In this document: positions 1 through 8,008 of the stretch, in pieces | Position numbering within the stretch: the stretch's first letter is position 1 | How the letters are laid out: the number at the start of each line of letters is the position of its first letter | NCBI GenBank assembly: GCA_964397045.1 | Contig: CAYNHF010000044.1 | Coordinates: 1 to 62,935, forward strand | Direction: 5' to 3' | DNA from: CAYNHF01 sp964397045 | GTDB lineage: Bacteria; Actinomycetota; Acidimicrobiia; Spongiisociales; UBA5794 | DNA length: 62,935 nucleotides | Position numbers and translations under genes: made by a program | Notes under the pieces: generated by a model | What the model was told of the DNA's origin: nothing | The model's input: the letters and a program-made list of their open reading frames with translations, nothing else | Databases searched by the model: none

Positions 1-160
1 CGTTGTGGGCGCGTTGAAGTAGCCAGCGCGTGGCCGGGTGGTTGTCCGGAGTGGCGTCGGGGGACACGACAGGGAAGAGCCACCCACCTCTGGTGGGGGC
101 ACGCTCGTTGGAAGTCACGCCGTGGCCGTCCGGTTATGTCAGGTTGGGCGGGGTCGGCAG

Positions 161-216
161 GTCATTCGTTGCACAACCCGTAAGGGTGTGAGCCGGTTCG
201 ATCGGGCCAGACCCCG
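161..216. repeat. Left copy of imperfect direct repeat flanking the IS110 transposase
   Basis: This copy lies just downstream of the transposase stop codon. Aligned with 1414-1473 it shares long blocks such as AAGGGTGT and AGCCGGTTCG, with a few substitutions and small indels. Confidence 0.65.
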
Positions 217-227
217 ACCGGTGAGAC

Positions 228-1271
228 TCAGGTGGGTCGTGGGAGGTGTTTGAAGACCTCGCGGGCGGCGTAGCGTTTCAGGATGCGGGCGATCTCGCCC
301 ATGGTTTTGCCTTCAGCGAGGCGCCGGGCCACGTAAGTGCGGGTGGCTTGGTCGTGACGCATGCGGGTGATGACGATGTGATAGAGCGCCGAGTTGGCTT
401 GCCGGTTGCCGTCCCGGTTGAGTCGGTGCCGGGTGGTTTTACCGGAGCTGGCCGGGATAGGTGCCACCCCGCAGAGGTGAGCAAAGGCAGCTTCGGAGCG
501 GATCCGTTGTGGGTTGTCACCAGCCGCGACCAGGAGCTTGGCGGCAGTGTCGAACCCGACTCCGAACACTTCGAGGAGTCCGGGTGCGGTCTGGCGAATC
601 AAGGGACGGAGTAGCCGGTTGAGCCGCTTGGTCTCCTCCCGCAGGTATTTGACCCGTTGCCCGAGGGCTCGGATGGTGACTTGGGTGGTGTAACGGACCG
701 GGTCGTCACCCTGGCGGGGTCGTAACCCGGTGGCCTTGTTCGCCAACGAGATCGCTGTGAGCCCAGTGAACTTGGCTCGGATCTCAGGAGTCGCAGTGAA
801 GATCACATGGCGCAGCTGATTCAACGTCTCGATCCGGGTATCGACCGCGGAGCGGCGAGCAATCATCAACACCCGGATCGCTTCGACGTTGCCGTCGCGC
901 GACTTCGGCACTCCCGTGGCGGTTCCTGATAGGGCAGCGCGAGCAGCAGCAACCGCGTCAACTGGGTCCGACTTGCCTTGCCGATGCCGAGCCTGACGAT
1001 TGGGTCGATCAACCTCCACCACCGCAATACCGGCCCGGGCCAGATACCGAGCCAAGCCAACACCGTATGAGCCGGTGCCCTCAACACCGACCACCGCCAG
1101 CTCGCCATGAGAACCAAGCCACGACACCAACCGGCGATACCCAGCCTGGGTCGTGCGGAACGATTCGATACCGAGCACACCTCCAACATGATTGATCACT
1201 GCAGCCACATGGGTATCGGCGTGGGTGTCGACGCCACCGATCACAGCATCAGGGTTTTCTACGATGGTCAT
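228..1271 (-). CDS. IS110 family transposase (DEDD recombinase)
   Basis: This is a transposase of about 347 residues with the IS110 two-domain layout. The N-terminal RuvC-like DEDD domain shows GVDTHADTH near residue 14, VGVEGTGSYG near residue 60, and a KSDPVDA segment that supplies the last acidic residues. The C-terminal Transposase_20 (HhH-type) domain includes LEVFGVGFDTA and the signature RLNRDGNRQANSALY. IS110 enzymes recombine DNA through a catalytic serine plus the DEDD site, guided by an element-encoded bridge RNA. An in-frame ATG at 1277 sits directly against the GAGGAGG ribosome site. The ATG at 1271 has normal 7-nt spacing and is the better start. The gene looks full length and intact. 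Confidence 0.93.
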   Translation of the reverse strand: MTIVENPDAVIGGVDTHADTHVAAVINHVGGVLGIESFRTTQAGYRRLVSWLGSHGELAVVGVEGTGSYGVGLARYLARAGIAVVEVDRPNRQARHRQGKSDPVDAVAAARAALSGTATGVPKSRDGNVEAIRVLMIARRSAVDTRIETLNQLRHVIFTATPEIRAKFTGLTAISLANKATGLRPRQGDDPVRYTTQVTIRALGQRVKYLREETKRLNRLLRPLIRQTAPGLLEVFGVGFDTAAKLLVAAGDNPQRIRSEAAFAHLCGVAPIPASSGKTTRHRLNRDGNRQANSALYHIVITRMRHDQATRTYVARRLAEGKTMGEIARILKRYAAREVFKHLPRPT

Positions 1272-1413
1272 TGCCATCCCTCCTCGCTAGACGGACAGGG
1301 GTGGCACGCACTTGCCGGGAGGGTGGACCAGAGACAACCGGGCCTGGTTTCAGCAGGACCGGTGACGGTCTCCCACCCGACCGGTGAGTGCCGTTCCCAG
1401 GGTCCGCCGGCGA
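1272..1413 (-). ncRNA. Candidate IS110 left-end region encoding a bridge RNA
   Basis: The 140 bp between the transposase start and the right-hand repeat are non-coding and G/C rich, with several self-complementary blocks, for example GGTCTCCCACCCGACCGGT and GGGAGGGTGGACC. In IS110-group elements the bridge RNA is transcribed from this non-coding end. Assignment here rests only on position. I did not derive a consensus fold or guide loops. Confidence 0.25.
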
Positions 1414-1473
1414 GTCATTCGAAGGACAACCCAGCAAGGGTGTCAGCCGGTTCGCGAGCCAAGCCGAACCCCG
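1414..1473. repeat. Right copy of imperfect direct repeat flanking the IS110 transposase
   Basis: This is the partner of 161-216. Weak similarity to the transposase 3' end continues to about 1500, which suggests a remnant right end of another IS copy in tandem. The following stretch 1501-1626 shows no convincing gene. Confidence 0.6.
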
Positions 1474-1626
1474 GGAACAAACCAACCGTAGACTCAAGCC
1501 GTGGGTGACAGCCATCGGCCACGATCAGCGCACCAACCAATCCTCCCTGCCGGATATGCGTGGTGGCAACGGTGCTCAGGCTCTCTTGCCTCTGGCGTAT
1601 GTGGTGGGTCGTGCCTTGGGCTTCCT

Positions 1627-1962
1627 CTATTGATCCTTTGCCATGCGCACCTTGAACATGATCGCAAGATTGTTGAGGAACGGGATGAAGCTATACGCAC
1701 CCTGAGCTTCCTCTCGTGGAATTGGCTGAACTTCGAGACCAGGGTCAATCGCAGCGATGTATTCCACCATTTCGTCTCTCTTGTCGTCAGGCAATCCTCC
1801 TCCAATGACGACGAAATCAATTGAATCGGTTTCGATTATCTCCTTGATCCGATCCTTCGAGTTGCTAGCAATCACGTTTCTGCCATACCTCTCCCACTCT
1901 TCAACCAAGACATCCAAGGTTGATTGCAGTCTGCCGATTGCCAGGATTCGTGGTTCCGTCAT
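1627..1962 (-). CDS. Small receiver-like protein, function unknown
   Basis: The 111-residue product starts MTEPRILAIG and has a response-regulator-like alternation of beta strands and helices. Its strands include RILAIG and IDFVVIGGG, and it has a helical middle rich in charged residues. It lacks the acidic pair and the conserved Lys of a working receiver, so any phosphorylation is doubtful. The open frame extends upstream to 2307, but that extension is Arg-rich and not protein-like. The ATG at 1962, preceded by AGGAG, is therefore chosen. It lies in the island between the IS and other orphan genes. No family is recognised with confidence. Confidence 0.6.
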   Translation of the reverse strand: MTEPRILAIGRLQSTLDVLVEEWERYGRNVIASNSKDRIKEIIETDSIDFVVIGGGLPDDKRDEMVEYIAAIDPGLEVQPIPREEAQGAYSFIPFLNNLAIMFKVRMAKDQ

Positions 1963-2367
1963 TGCCTTGAGCGCTCCTACTTGGCATCGCGTCGACGTCC
2001 CGCCGTCGGAGCGGGCCGCTACTGCGGGTCTTCGGACTCCGTCCGTGACCCTTGCGAGAGGATATCTGACCGGGCCAGTACGTCGGACGGTACACCTCGT
2101 CCGCCTGCCGACAGCGTGACGGGGTTCTCGCACAGCGGAGTCGCACCGATCGCCGAATCGGGTTGCATAACGATCACTTCGCAGAGTGCTCAGTATCGGC
2201 ACATATGCGCTAGCGGGACGCAGCAGTTTGGCCAGCCCATGGGAGACCCGATTCCTCGACGACCCGTACGTCAGCCTCGAAGAGTACGTCCGATCGGCCT
2301 GCATCAACGCCTACGGTCTATCTGGACACCCTGATTCCTGTCGGCCCGGCCCTGTAGCCTCCTTTCC
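1963..2367. other. Intergenic stretch with a weak small ORF
   Basis: About 400 bp separate two divergent genes. A GTG-initiated frame at 2186-2371 (+) would encode 61 residues with a plausible acidic segment, WETRFLDDPYVSLEEYV, and its stop overlaps the ATG at 2368. It lacks a ribosome site and is listed only as a possibility. Otherwise I see nothing assignable. Confidence 0.25.
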
Positions 2368-2667
2368 ATGAGCGACGACTATCCCTATACGGCCAAGAGC
2401 AGGGTGCTAGCACTGATTGAATCGCTCGAGACGGCTACTCAGCGAGACCCAGAGCAGGAAGTCCAAGGAATGGCGCTGCCTGTGCTTGACGCTGCTATCG
2501 CTGACATCAAGGCGGCGATGCCAGACGACCCCGTCGTGGCCGCCGTGGAGGGCGTCATCTCCCCAGCTTCAGTCGAACGAGGCGAGCCGATCCGGGCGGT
2601 GGATGCACTGCTCGTCGTCAAGCAACTCGACGCCGCCATCGGTGACTACCCCATCAGCATCGCCTGA
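2368..2667 (+). CDS. Hypothetical acidic helical protein
   Basis: The 99-residue soluble protein is acidic and almost entirely predicted helical (segments around residues 10-30, 40-55 and 75-90). It has no cysteines, no signal peptide and no motif I recognise. Codon use is normal for the window, and the frame is not explained by a stronger gene on the other strand. The ribosome site is weak. The possible small ORF at 2186-2371 overlaps its start codon, which would allow coupling. Function is unknown. Confidence 0.5.
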   Translation: MSDDYPYTAKSRVLALIESLETATQRDPEQEVQGMALPVLDAAIADIKAAMPDDPVVAAVEGVISPASVERGEPIRAVDALLVVKQLDAAIGDYPISIA

Positions 2668-2784
2668 CTCGACCTCGGTGCCCCCGATACCTCCTTGCGC
2701 AGAGGACGAAAGAAGAGAGGCGACCGGCACAAACGGACAGAAACCATGCCTTCTACGAAAGACTCGAATCGACCTGCTCTGACC

Positions 2785-3552
2785 TCACTCTCCTGGATAC
2801 GGCAGCGACCCGCCCCTCGACGCTTCCCAGATCCTCCAATCAAGCTCATACGCTTTCACGCCGAGCACCTCTGCTGCCCTAGTTACGACCTCGATCAATT
2901 CGCTGTCCGACAGTGGCCGACCAACCGCACCTTCGGCGAACCGCCGGACATGAACGTCAGGTTTGATCGTCTCCACCCCTTGCCGCATCACCAGCCACTG
3001 AAACACCGCTATCCCGAGGCCCCTCACCCGCCCCTCGAAGTCACGGTTGAAGTCAGCACGTTGCGCCCACCGGTGCAGCGACCCCTGGTCGATCACCCCG
3101 ATGCTGCGGAAGTAGAGGGAGAGGTCGCGGAGTTGATGGGCTCGGGTCCACAGGTTGTATCCCCAAAGCCACTGAGCGAGGTCGGTATTGCCAGCCTGAT
3201 CATCGTCAAAGCGAGCAAGAACATCATCAAGGTCATCGAGTGTCCGAACCTCGTCCCACCGATTGTCCCGGTAGTGCTGGAGGGCGTTGACCACTGCTTT
3301 GGTGTTCATTTGATAGTCGAGGACCGTCTCGAACAAGTTCATGATGAAGTCGGTCTCGAGGTAGGACGCTTCGACAGGTGGTAGCGCGGACGCAGCGGCG
3401 GCAGCCTTCTCCACGTCCGTCTCGCTGATCACATCACCCACTCGATCTTGCCTTTCCAACCAGAAGCCTACGTGGACCAAACGACCGACGTTGGCAGCGA
3501 TCCCATCACAGGTACGACGCGAGCGCTTGACGCGTACGTTTGGTGAGAGCAC
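2785..3552 (-). CDS. HhH-GPD (endonuclease III)-like protein, function unproven
   Basis: The product is up to 255 residues. The C-terminal half contains VFQWLVMRQGVETIKPDVHVR, which resembles the helix-hairpin-helix-GPD region of DNA glycosylases, where a KPDxHV segment carries the catalytic Asp. No Cys cluster for an iron-sulfur site is present. The N-terminal half is helical and unfamiliar. The start is uncertain. The longest frame begins at 3552, only 21 bp from the divergent gene at 3574. A GTG at 3441 with GAAAGG upstream is a good alternative, giving about 219 residues. A role in DNA repair or mobile-element defence is inferred only from the motif and the island context. Confidence 0.6.
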   Translation of the reverse strand: MLSPNVRVKRSRRTCDGIAANVGRLVHVGFWLERQDRVGDVISETDVEKAAAAASALPPVEASYLETDFIMNLFETVLDYQMNTKAVVNALQHYRDNRWDEVRTLDDLDDVLARFDDDQAGNTDLAQWLWGYNLWTRAHQLRDLSLYFRSIGVIDQGSLHRWAQRADFNRDFEGRVRGLGIAVFQWLVMRQGVETIKPDVHVRRFAEGAVGRPLSDSELIEVVTRAAEVLGVKAYELDWRIWEASRGGSLPYPGE

Positions 3553-3573
3553 CCGACTGAAAGGAAGAGCATC

Positions 3574-4074
3574 GTGAAACGAGCAGCAGTGTTCGGTGTG
3601 GTACTTGCGTTGTCATTGATGGCGGGCGTTGCCGTGGCGGCAGATCACGACGACATATTCACGGCCTGCCTGACGCCGGGCGGTGATCTAAAGGACGTTG
3701 AGATCAACGTAGACACGGCCGATTGCAGAGGAAACTCCACTCCAGTGACATGGAACTCGGAAGGTGTTCCGGGCCCTCCAGGAGACCTCAGCTCGCTGAC
3801 GAGCTACGAGGTATCGAAGGTGAACCAGGTGGACCCACTGAGCACGAACGGCGGCGGGTCGGGTCCCTGCGATGCGGGTGACCTGGCGACCGGAGGTGGC
3901 TTCGAACTCCTCTTCAGCGGCCTTGGCAGCGACCTCACTATCGTCCACTTGTTCCCTGCTAGAGGCCGCCCGACCATTGACGCCTGGGGTGCTGAAGTGA
4001 CGAATCGCACGGAAATCCCTCGGGAGTTCGTCGTCTATGCGGTATGTCTTGATCTGCCGCCGCAGAGGAGTTAG
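3574..4074 (+). CDS. Secreted protein with short collagen-like motif
   Basis: This 166-residue exported protein has a clear Sec signal peptide (KRAAVFGVVLALSLMAGVAVA, cleaved near residue 22). The mature part begins with a Cys-containing segment, then a brief GVPGPPGD collagen-like stretch. It then has the actinobacterial pattern CDAGDLATGGGF and ends in a beta-rich domain with VYAVCLDL. Four cysteines could form two disulfides. AAGGAAGAG precedes the ATG. The CxAGDxATGGGF type of protein recurs in actinobacterial secretomes but has no assigned function that I know. Confidence 0.75.
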   Translation: MKRAAVFGVVLALSLMAGVAVAADHDDIFTACLTPGGDLKDVEINVDTADCRGNSTPVTWNSEGVPGPPGDLSSLTSYEVSKVNQVDPLSTNGGGSGPCDAGDLATGGGFELLFSGLGSDLTIVHLFPARGRPTIDAWGAEVTNRTEIPREFVVYAVCLDLPPQRS

Positions 4075-4269
4075 ATGGCACAAATACCTCGCCGGCCGCG
4101 GCCTGATCGACATCGAGTCCTTCCACTCGACCTGGCGGAGCCGGATGGCCCAGCCGAGGCGACGGAAGCCACAGTTGCTGGCCCATTGACACCGGTGCGG
4201 ACACTCGAGGGAGTGTGTGGATGGCGAACGAAACCCGCGGCTACTACCGATGACGCGAGAATTGCCTGA
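4075..4269 (+). CDS. Doubtful small ORF over a possible gene remnant
   Basis: The ATG directly follows the upstream stop, with GAGGAG four bases before it, and its TGA overlaps the next ATG (TGATG). The 64-residue translation is Pro/Arg-rich and not protein-like. A second frame of the same DNA (about 4063-4189) reads like the C-terminus of a real protein (WHKYLAGRGLIDIESFHSTW, then a stop). I therefore suspect a degraded gene end rather than a functional product. Confidence 0.2.
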   Translation: MAQIPRRPRPDRHRVLPLDLAEPDGPAEATEATVAGPLTPVRTLEGVCGWRTKPAATTDDARIA

Positions 4270-4544
4270 TGAAGGTCATCTACAAGGTCACCTACCCGAA
4301 TGGGAGGATCTACATCGGCATGGACCTCACCGACACCATCAACTACGTCGGCAGTGCGGATAGCGACCTGATCGCGGCCGACTTCACCCGAGAGCAACGC
4401 CGTGACTTCACCATCCGAAAGGAGATCCTGTGGGAGTCGGAGACGGCCAGCGACTCGGAGGTTCGGCAGCGGGAGGTCGAGTTCATCCGGCAGCACCGCT
4501 CCAACGACCCGGCGATCGGGTACAACCGATGGCCGAAGCCCTGA
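4269..4544 (+). CDS. GIY-YIG domain protein
   Basis: This 91-residue protein is a single GIY-YIG nuclease-type domain. It begins YKVTYPNGRIYIG, in which GRIYIG is the GIY-equivalent strand, and continues TDTINYVGS, the YIG-equivalent element. The C-terminal part contains EILWESE and a conserved-looking RQREVEFIRQHRSNDP helix ending GYNRWP. GIY-YIG nucleases cleave DNA in homing endonucleases, restriction enzymes and repair. Stand-alone short members like this are common in actinobacteria and phages, with unknown targets. It sits in the island between a decayed sequence and a truncated helicase-type gene. Confidence 0.72.
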   Translation: MKVIYKVTYPNGRIYIGMDLTDTINYVGSADSDLIAADFTREQRRDFTIRKEILWESETASDSEVRQREVEFIRQHRSNDPAIGYNRWPKP

Positions 4545-4570
4545 CGGCTGGTCCCACCTAATGTCAGGAC

Positions 4571-4792
4571 ATGCCGGGTTTCAGTGACCTGTTCAGGCGA
4601 CTCGACTCGGACCCCAACGTACGGGGCCGACAGTTCGAGCACATCTGCAAATGGCTCTTGGAGCACGACCCCCGGTACCGAAACCAGTTCGAGAAGGTGT
4701 GGCTGTGGGACGAGTGGCCTGGACGGTGGGGACCTGATGCCGGCATCGATCTCGGCGAACCCGGGCGCTACATGGGCCGAGATACGGGGTGA
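4571..4792 (+). pseudogene. Truncated N-terminus of an Mrr-like/helicase defence-type protein
   Basis: The 73-residue frame matches the opening of large Mrr-N-terminal DEAD/DEAH helicases and type ISP-like enzymes: RGRQFEHICKWLLEHDPRYR, then VWLWDEWPGRWGPDAGIDL. In such proteins this is followed by a GRYWAIQAK-type nuclease motif. Here the matching DNA reads cgctacatgggcc. Removing one A near 4772 would restore R-Y-W-A, so a frameshift is likely. No helicase continuation exists, because a leftward secreted-protein gene begins 65 bp on. It is a remnant of a lost restriction or defence gene. Confidence 0.65.
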
Positions 4793-4856
4793 CGGTGCTC
4801 GCTGTGGCGGTGGGAAGATGGTTAGCGCGGGTATTCCTGTGGCCTCGCTCGCTAGG

Positions 4857-5303
4857 TCAGTCGCAGACAGCCGGATCGGTCCCCGATCGCCAATAGCAGT
4901 TGAAGTCCGATGGCAGCGTGTCAGTCACCGAGTCCCACACGAACATCACGTAAAAGTCCGAAAAGACCAGCTGCCGACCCCGCCCGTCGCGGGTGTAGCA
5001 ATACAGGTCACCAGAGCCTTCGAAGACCCATGGATCCATGCTCGTAATCTCACCGAAGCCACTAACGGTTGCTGGCACGAACCCGAACCCACTGCTCAGA
5101 CAAGCCGTCGCCCCGTCATCGCGCAGCTGGAAGTGGCCGTTGCCACCAATCTGGAGTCGCGTGTGGCTCAAGTCTCCGCCTGGGAAATCGTCAACGGTCT
5201 CCCACGAGCCCACGAACGGGTTATCGGGTGGTGCTGCAGTCGCCGAAGCCGACCCGACAACCAGCAACGAAACAGCAACCAGCAGGACGAACATACGCCT
5301 CAT
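4857..5303 (-). CDS. Small secreted protein
   Basis: The protein starts MRRMFVLLVAVSLLVVGSAS with a classical signal peptide cleaved after the ATA or ASATA region near residue 22. This leaves about 125 residues of beta-rich mature protein with three cysteines and many aromatic residues (VGSWETVDDF, FGFVPATVSGFGE, VFSDFYVMFVWDS). It recalls small lipocalin-like secreted proteins, but no family is certain. The open frame extends to 5381, but AAGGGAAG seven bases before the ATG at 5303 and the signal peptide fix the start. It diverges from the capsid gene. Confidence 0.68.
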   Translation of the reverse strand: MRRMFVLLVAVSLLVVGSASATAAPPDNPFVGSWETVDDFPGGDLSHTRLQIGGNGHFQLRDDGATACLSSGFGFVPATVSGFGEITSMDPWVFEGSGDLYCYTRDGRGRQLVFSDFYVMFVWDSVTDTLPSDFNCYWRSGTDPAVCD

Positions 5304-5542
5304 CTCGTCTTCCCTTCTCTCGGCGAACGTACATCCCCAGGTACCAGCAACTGGAAGAGAAGGCACAGAGGCCAAGGTCACGACATAGTTTCGGTTTTCG
5401 CGTTTTCGTCACATTGTCCCGCTACGATGAGGGCTACAGCGCCGACGCCGGCCGCCGTAACTGGCCTCCGGGGTTACGTCGGAGGGCCGCCTCTTTCGGG
5501 CCTCCCGCCGCTCCAACCAACAAGATGAACGTGGCGTGCCCT

Positions 5543-5572
5543 GTTGCTCCGGGTGCGCCGGATTGGAGCAAC
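5543..5572 (+). promoter_or_regulatory. Hairpin sequestering the capsid gene ribosome site
   Basis: GTTGCTCC (5543-5550) and GGAGCAAC (5565-5572) are perfect 8-bp complements separated by 14 nt. The right arm contains the GGAG ribosome site and ends one base before the capsid ATG at 5574. Formed in the mRNA, this stem would block initiation. Confidence 0.55.
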
Positions 5573-5573
5573 G

Positions 5574-7064
5574 ATGAACGACCTCTCTCCTGAGTACTAC
5601 GCGGCGCGGGATGTGCAGGCAGAAGCGTCCGAGCGGATGCGCCGGATCGCCGACGAGATGGCGGTGATCACCGACAAGGACGGGAACCTCACCCGCGGCG
5701 AAACCGAAAGAATGGAACGGTTGAGCGCTGGATTCGAGCGAGCGCAGTCGGATTACGCCGCGGCGCAAGTCAAGTGGGCCGAGGTGTCCGAAGTCGAGTG
5801 GCGAGCGGGCCGGTTGATCCGCGAACGAGGCCACACTCCGCGCGACTTGGACGACGACCCGTTTGCGCAGCCGGTCGAGAACCGCAGGGGTCGCTTTGCT
5901 GATCCGTGGTCCGTGAATGGCGACCAGTGGGCCGCAAAGCATTCGGGCCCGGTCGAGACGCGCAGCCGTGCCTACAGCGCCATCGAGCAGATGGCTGGCA
6001 CGAATGATCAGCGCCGCGAGACGATGACGAAGATCATCGAGCAGTTCGATGACGACGACTCGCGACTCTCGAGGTTGCTGTTGGCGACGAGCTCCCCGGC
6101 GTATATGCGGGCATTCACGGAAGCCGCCAGGAACCCTTCGCAGCTGCCCCTGTTGAGTCAGGAGGAAGTGGACGCGGTTCGGCATGTACGCAGCGAAGCC
6201 CGCAGCATGAGCCTCACCGATTCGGAGGGGGGCTTTCTGGTCCCATTCCAACTTGATCCGACCGTGATCATCACCTCCGACGGCAGCACCAACCCGGTGC
6301 GCCAGGTCGCTAGGAAGGTGATCGCAACCGGCGATACTTGGAATGGTGTCTCGAGCGCTGCTGTGAGTTGGTCAGTGGATGCCGAAGCCGCCGAGGTGTC
6401 GGATGACGCCACCACCTTCAGCCAACCCAGCATCCCCATCTACAAGTTGGCGGGCTTCGTACCGATTTCGCTGGAGGCCGCAGCCGACGCCTCGAACGTG
6501 GCGCAGGAAGTGTCGCGATTGTTGGCCTTCGGGAAAGGCACGCTCGAGGGCACGCTGCTGACCACCGGGACCGGGTCGGCGCAGCCGACCGGGATCATCA
6601 CCGAATTGAACGGTGCGGCACCTCCGGTGATTTCAGCCACCACCAACGACGCCTTCGGTTCGGTCGATGTGTATGCCGTCGATGAGGCACTCCCGGCCAG
6701 GTACCGGCAGCGAGCATCGTGGATGGCGCACCGCTCCACGTTCAACGACGTTCGCCAATTCGACACCAGCGGAGGGGCAGCAATGTGGGAACGGTTCGCC
6801 GCCGACGTCCCGGCACAGCTCCTCGGGAGGCCGGCGCTCGAGAACAGCGACATGGCCACCATCGCCACCGGCGACGACTACGTGCTCGTCTTCGGCGACT
6901 TCGACAACTACGTGATCGCAGACCGGATCGGCATGGCCGTCGAGTTCATCCCCCACCTATTCGGATCGAACCACCGGCCGACCGGTCAGCGAGGTTGGTA
7001 TGCATACTCCAGGCTCGGAGCCGAGTCCGTCAATGATGCGGCGTTCAAGTTGTTGAAAGTGTGA
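5574..7064 (+). CDS. HK97-fold phage major capsid protein
   Basis: The 496-residue protein has the two-part layout of HK97-type capsid proteins. The first ~200 residues are charged and helical, acting as a scaffold or delta domain. The coat domain follows from GGFLVPFQLDPTVI, with PVRQVARKVIATGD, an IPIYKLAGFVPISLE segment and C-terminal IADRIGMAVEFIPHLFG. It assembles into icosahedral shells. The ATG at 5574 with GGAG five bases upstream is preferred to 5544. No portal, protease, terminase or tail gene is adjacent, and downstream comes a lipoprotein gene and a tRNA. It is therefore a prophage remnant, a domesticated shell protein, or a satellite gene. The reading frame is intact. Confidence 0.88.
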   Translation: MNDLSPEYYAARDVQAEASERMRRIADEMAVITDKDGNLTRGETERMERLSAGFERAQSDYAAAQVKWAEVSEVEWRAGRLIRERGHTPRDLDDDPFAQPVENRRGRFADPWSVNGDQWAAKHSGPVETRSRAYSAIEQMAGTNDQRRETMTKIIEQFDDDDSRLSRLLLATSSPAYMRAFTEAARNPSQLPLLSQEEVDAVRHVRSEARSMSLTDSEGGFLVPFQLDPTVIITSDGSTNPVRQVARKVIATGDTWNGVSSAAVSWSVDAEAAEVSDDATTFSQPSIPIYKLAGFVPISLEAAADASNVAQEVSRLLAFGKGTLEGTLLTTGTGSAQPTGIITELNGAAPPVISATTNDAFGSVDVYAVDEALPARYRQRASWMAHRSTFNDVRQFDTSGGAAMWERFAADVPAQLLGRPALENSDMATIATGDDYVLVFGDFDNYVIADRIGMAVEFIPHLFGSNHRPTGQRGWYAYSRLGAESVNDAAFKLLKV

Positions 7065-7411
7065 CAGGTCAGCCGGCGGCGCGGACCACCTTGCAGGGTC
7101 ACGCCGTGCCGCCGGTCCGGGTGTCTGGTCCCTCGTGCTCCAAGGGGTTTTCTTGTCTTCCCCTACCCATCGCGAGGGGCCGGCCACCCCATCAGCATCG
7201 GCACCCCCGGCCCCCTCAGGTTCCTCCTGAATCCCAGGGGTCGGGGGCGCCGCCAGTCTGCTCCCTGGTCCGGGTTCCGGCGTTTGTCGGTTCCTCCCAC
7301 AGTCACCCGGGCCGGGGAGCCGTCGATCGACGCCAATTTGCGGTCGTTTGGCTCTAGGGGCTCGCTCCCTTCAATGGGATGATGGGAGCGTCGCAATGAG
7401 GAGGGGCACCC
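7065..7411. other. Non-coding stretch downstream of capsid gene
   Basis: About 350 bp hold a weak hairpin-plus-T-run near 7128-7160 (CCCT..AGGGGTTTTCTT) that may terminate capsid transcription. They also hold a G/C-rich palindromic block around 7195-7250 and the first 33-bp direct repeat at 7289-7321. No convincing gene is seen. Confidence 0.4.
7289..7321. repeat. 33-bp direct repeat, copy 1
   Basis: This sequence recurs exactly at 8009-8041. A further similar block, TTCCGGCGTT, precedes both copies with a small indel between. The pair brackets the lipoprotein gene 7412-7927 at a distance of 720 bp. Confidence 0.85.
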
Positions 7412-7927
7412 ATGGCTCGCTTGTTTGTGATGCTCACGGTTGTGGCGTTGGTGTTGCTGGCGGCATGTGGGTCCAGCGACGAGACGACGCCCCGCGCGAC
7501 TTCAACAACCACGACGGTCGAGGCCGCTGCTCCGTCCACGACCACACTCGTCGAAGCTGAAGCCCCGGCGGTCACCGTGGTCTTCGACGGCGAAACCTGC
7601 TCCTATCGAGGACCTGCCCAGGTGTCGCCGACCGAGACCCTCGGTGTCGAACTCCGAAACACCAGCGACACGACCGTCAGTCTCTTGGTTGTCGAGTTCA
7701 GCGACGAAGATCAGGCCGCGATTGCGGCGGCCATCGGGGAGAGCTTTACCGAAGACAGGAGCGAACTCTTAGGCGCTCCGCCGGTCTCTGTGCCTCTCGA
7801 GCTCCCAGCCGAGCCGGGTGCCACAACGGCGCGAAACGTGCTGCTCCTACCGGCCACGTATACCGTCATGTGCGAAACGTTCCAGCCAACCCGGGCGTGG
7901 CCCGCCGGCGTCATCGAAAGCACCTGA
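7412..7927 (+). CDS. Putative lipoprotein
   Basis: The 171-residue product has a lipoprotein signal peptide: a hydrophobic segment ending VLLAAC with the lipidated Cys at residue 19. A Thr/Ala-rich linker with TTTTV and STTTL stretches follows. The globular part (residues ~52-171) is beta-rich, with a CSYRGPAQVSPTETLGVELRN opening and a late Cys (YTVMCE). It resembles small cupredoxin-like or immunoglobulin-like surface domains, but copper ligands are not evident. GGAGGGG lies close upstream of the ATG. It is an isolated gene between two copies of a 33-bp repeat. Function is unknown. Confidence 0.78.
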   Translation: MARLFVMLTVVALVLLAACGSSDETTPRATSTTTTVEAAAPSTTTLVEAEAPAVTVVFDGETCSYRGPAQVSPTETLGVELRNTSDTTVSLLVVEFSDEDQAAIAAAIGESFTEDRSELLGAPPVSVPLELPAEPGATTARNVLLLPATYTVMCETFQPTRAWPAGVIEST

Positions 7928-8008
7928 CCGGCGTCGGAGCCGGGTACATTTCCGCCGTCAGGACGGCTCTGCCGGCCTCGTTGTGACAGTCTTCCGGCGT
8001 TCTCGTCG

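Larger units (their letters stand above)
161..1473 (-). mobile_element. IS110-family insertion sequence (approximate extent)
   Basis: The element is one DEDD-type transposase gene with non-coding flanks. No terminal inverted repeat is visible, as expected for IS110. A roughly 80% identical direct repeat of about 56-60 bp flanks the gene (161-216 and 1414-1473). The similarity runs on weakly into the transposase 3' end (around 217-235) and into 1474-1500, so the right copy looks like the end of a second, decayed IS copy. True ends cannot be fixed without an empty site. The coordinates given are the outer limits of the repeat pair. Confidence 0.6.

Noticed and set aside
2695..3384. 229-residue plus-strand ORF overlapping the HhH-like gene
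   Set aside because: The minus-strand product is more protein-like and carries a recognisable motif; this frame is its shadow.
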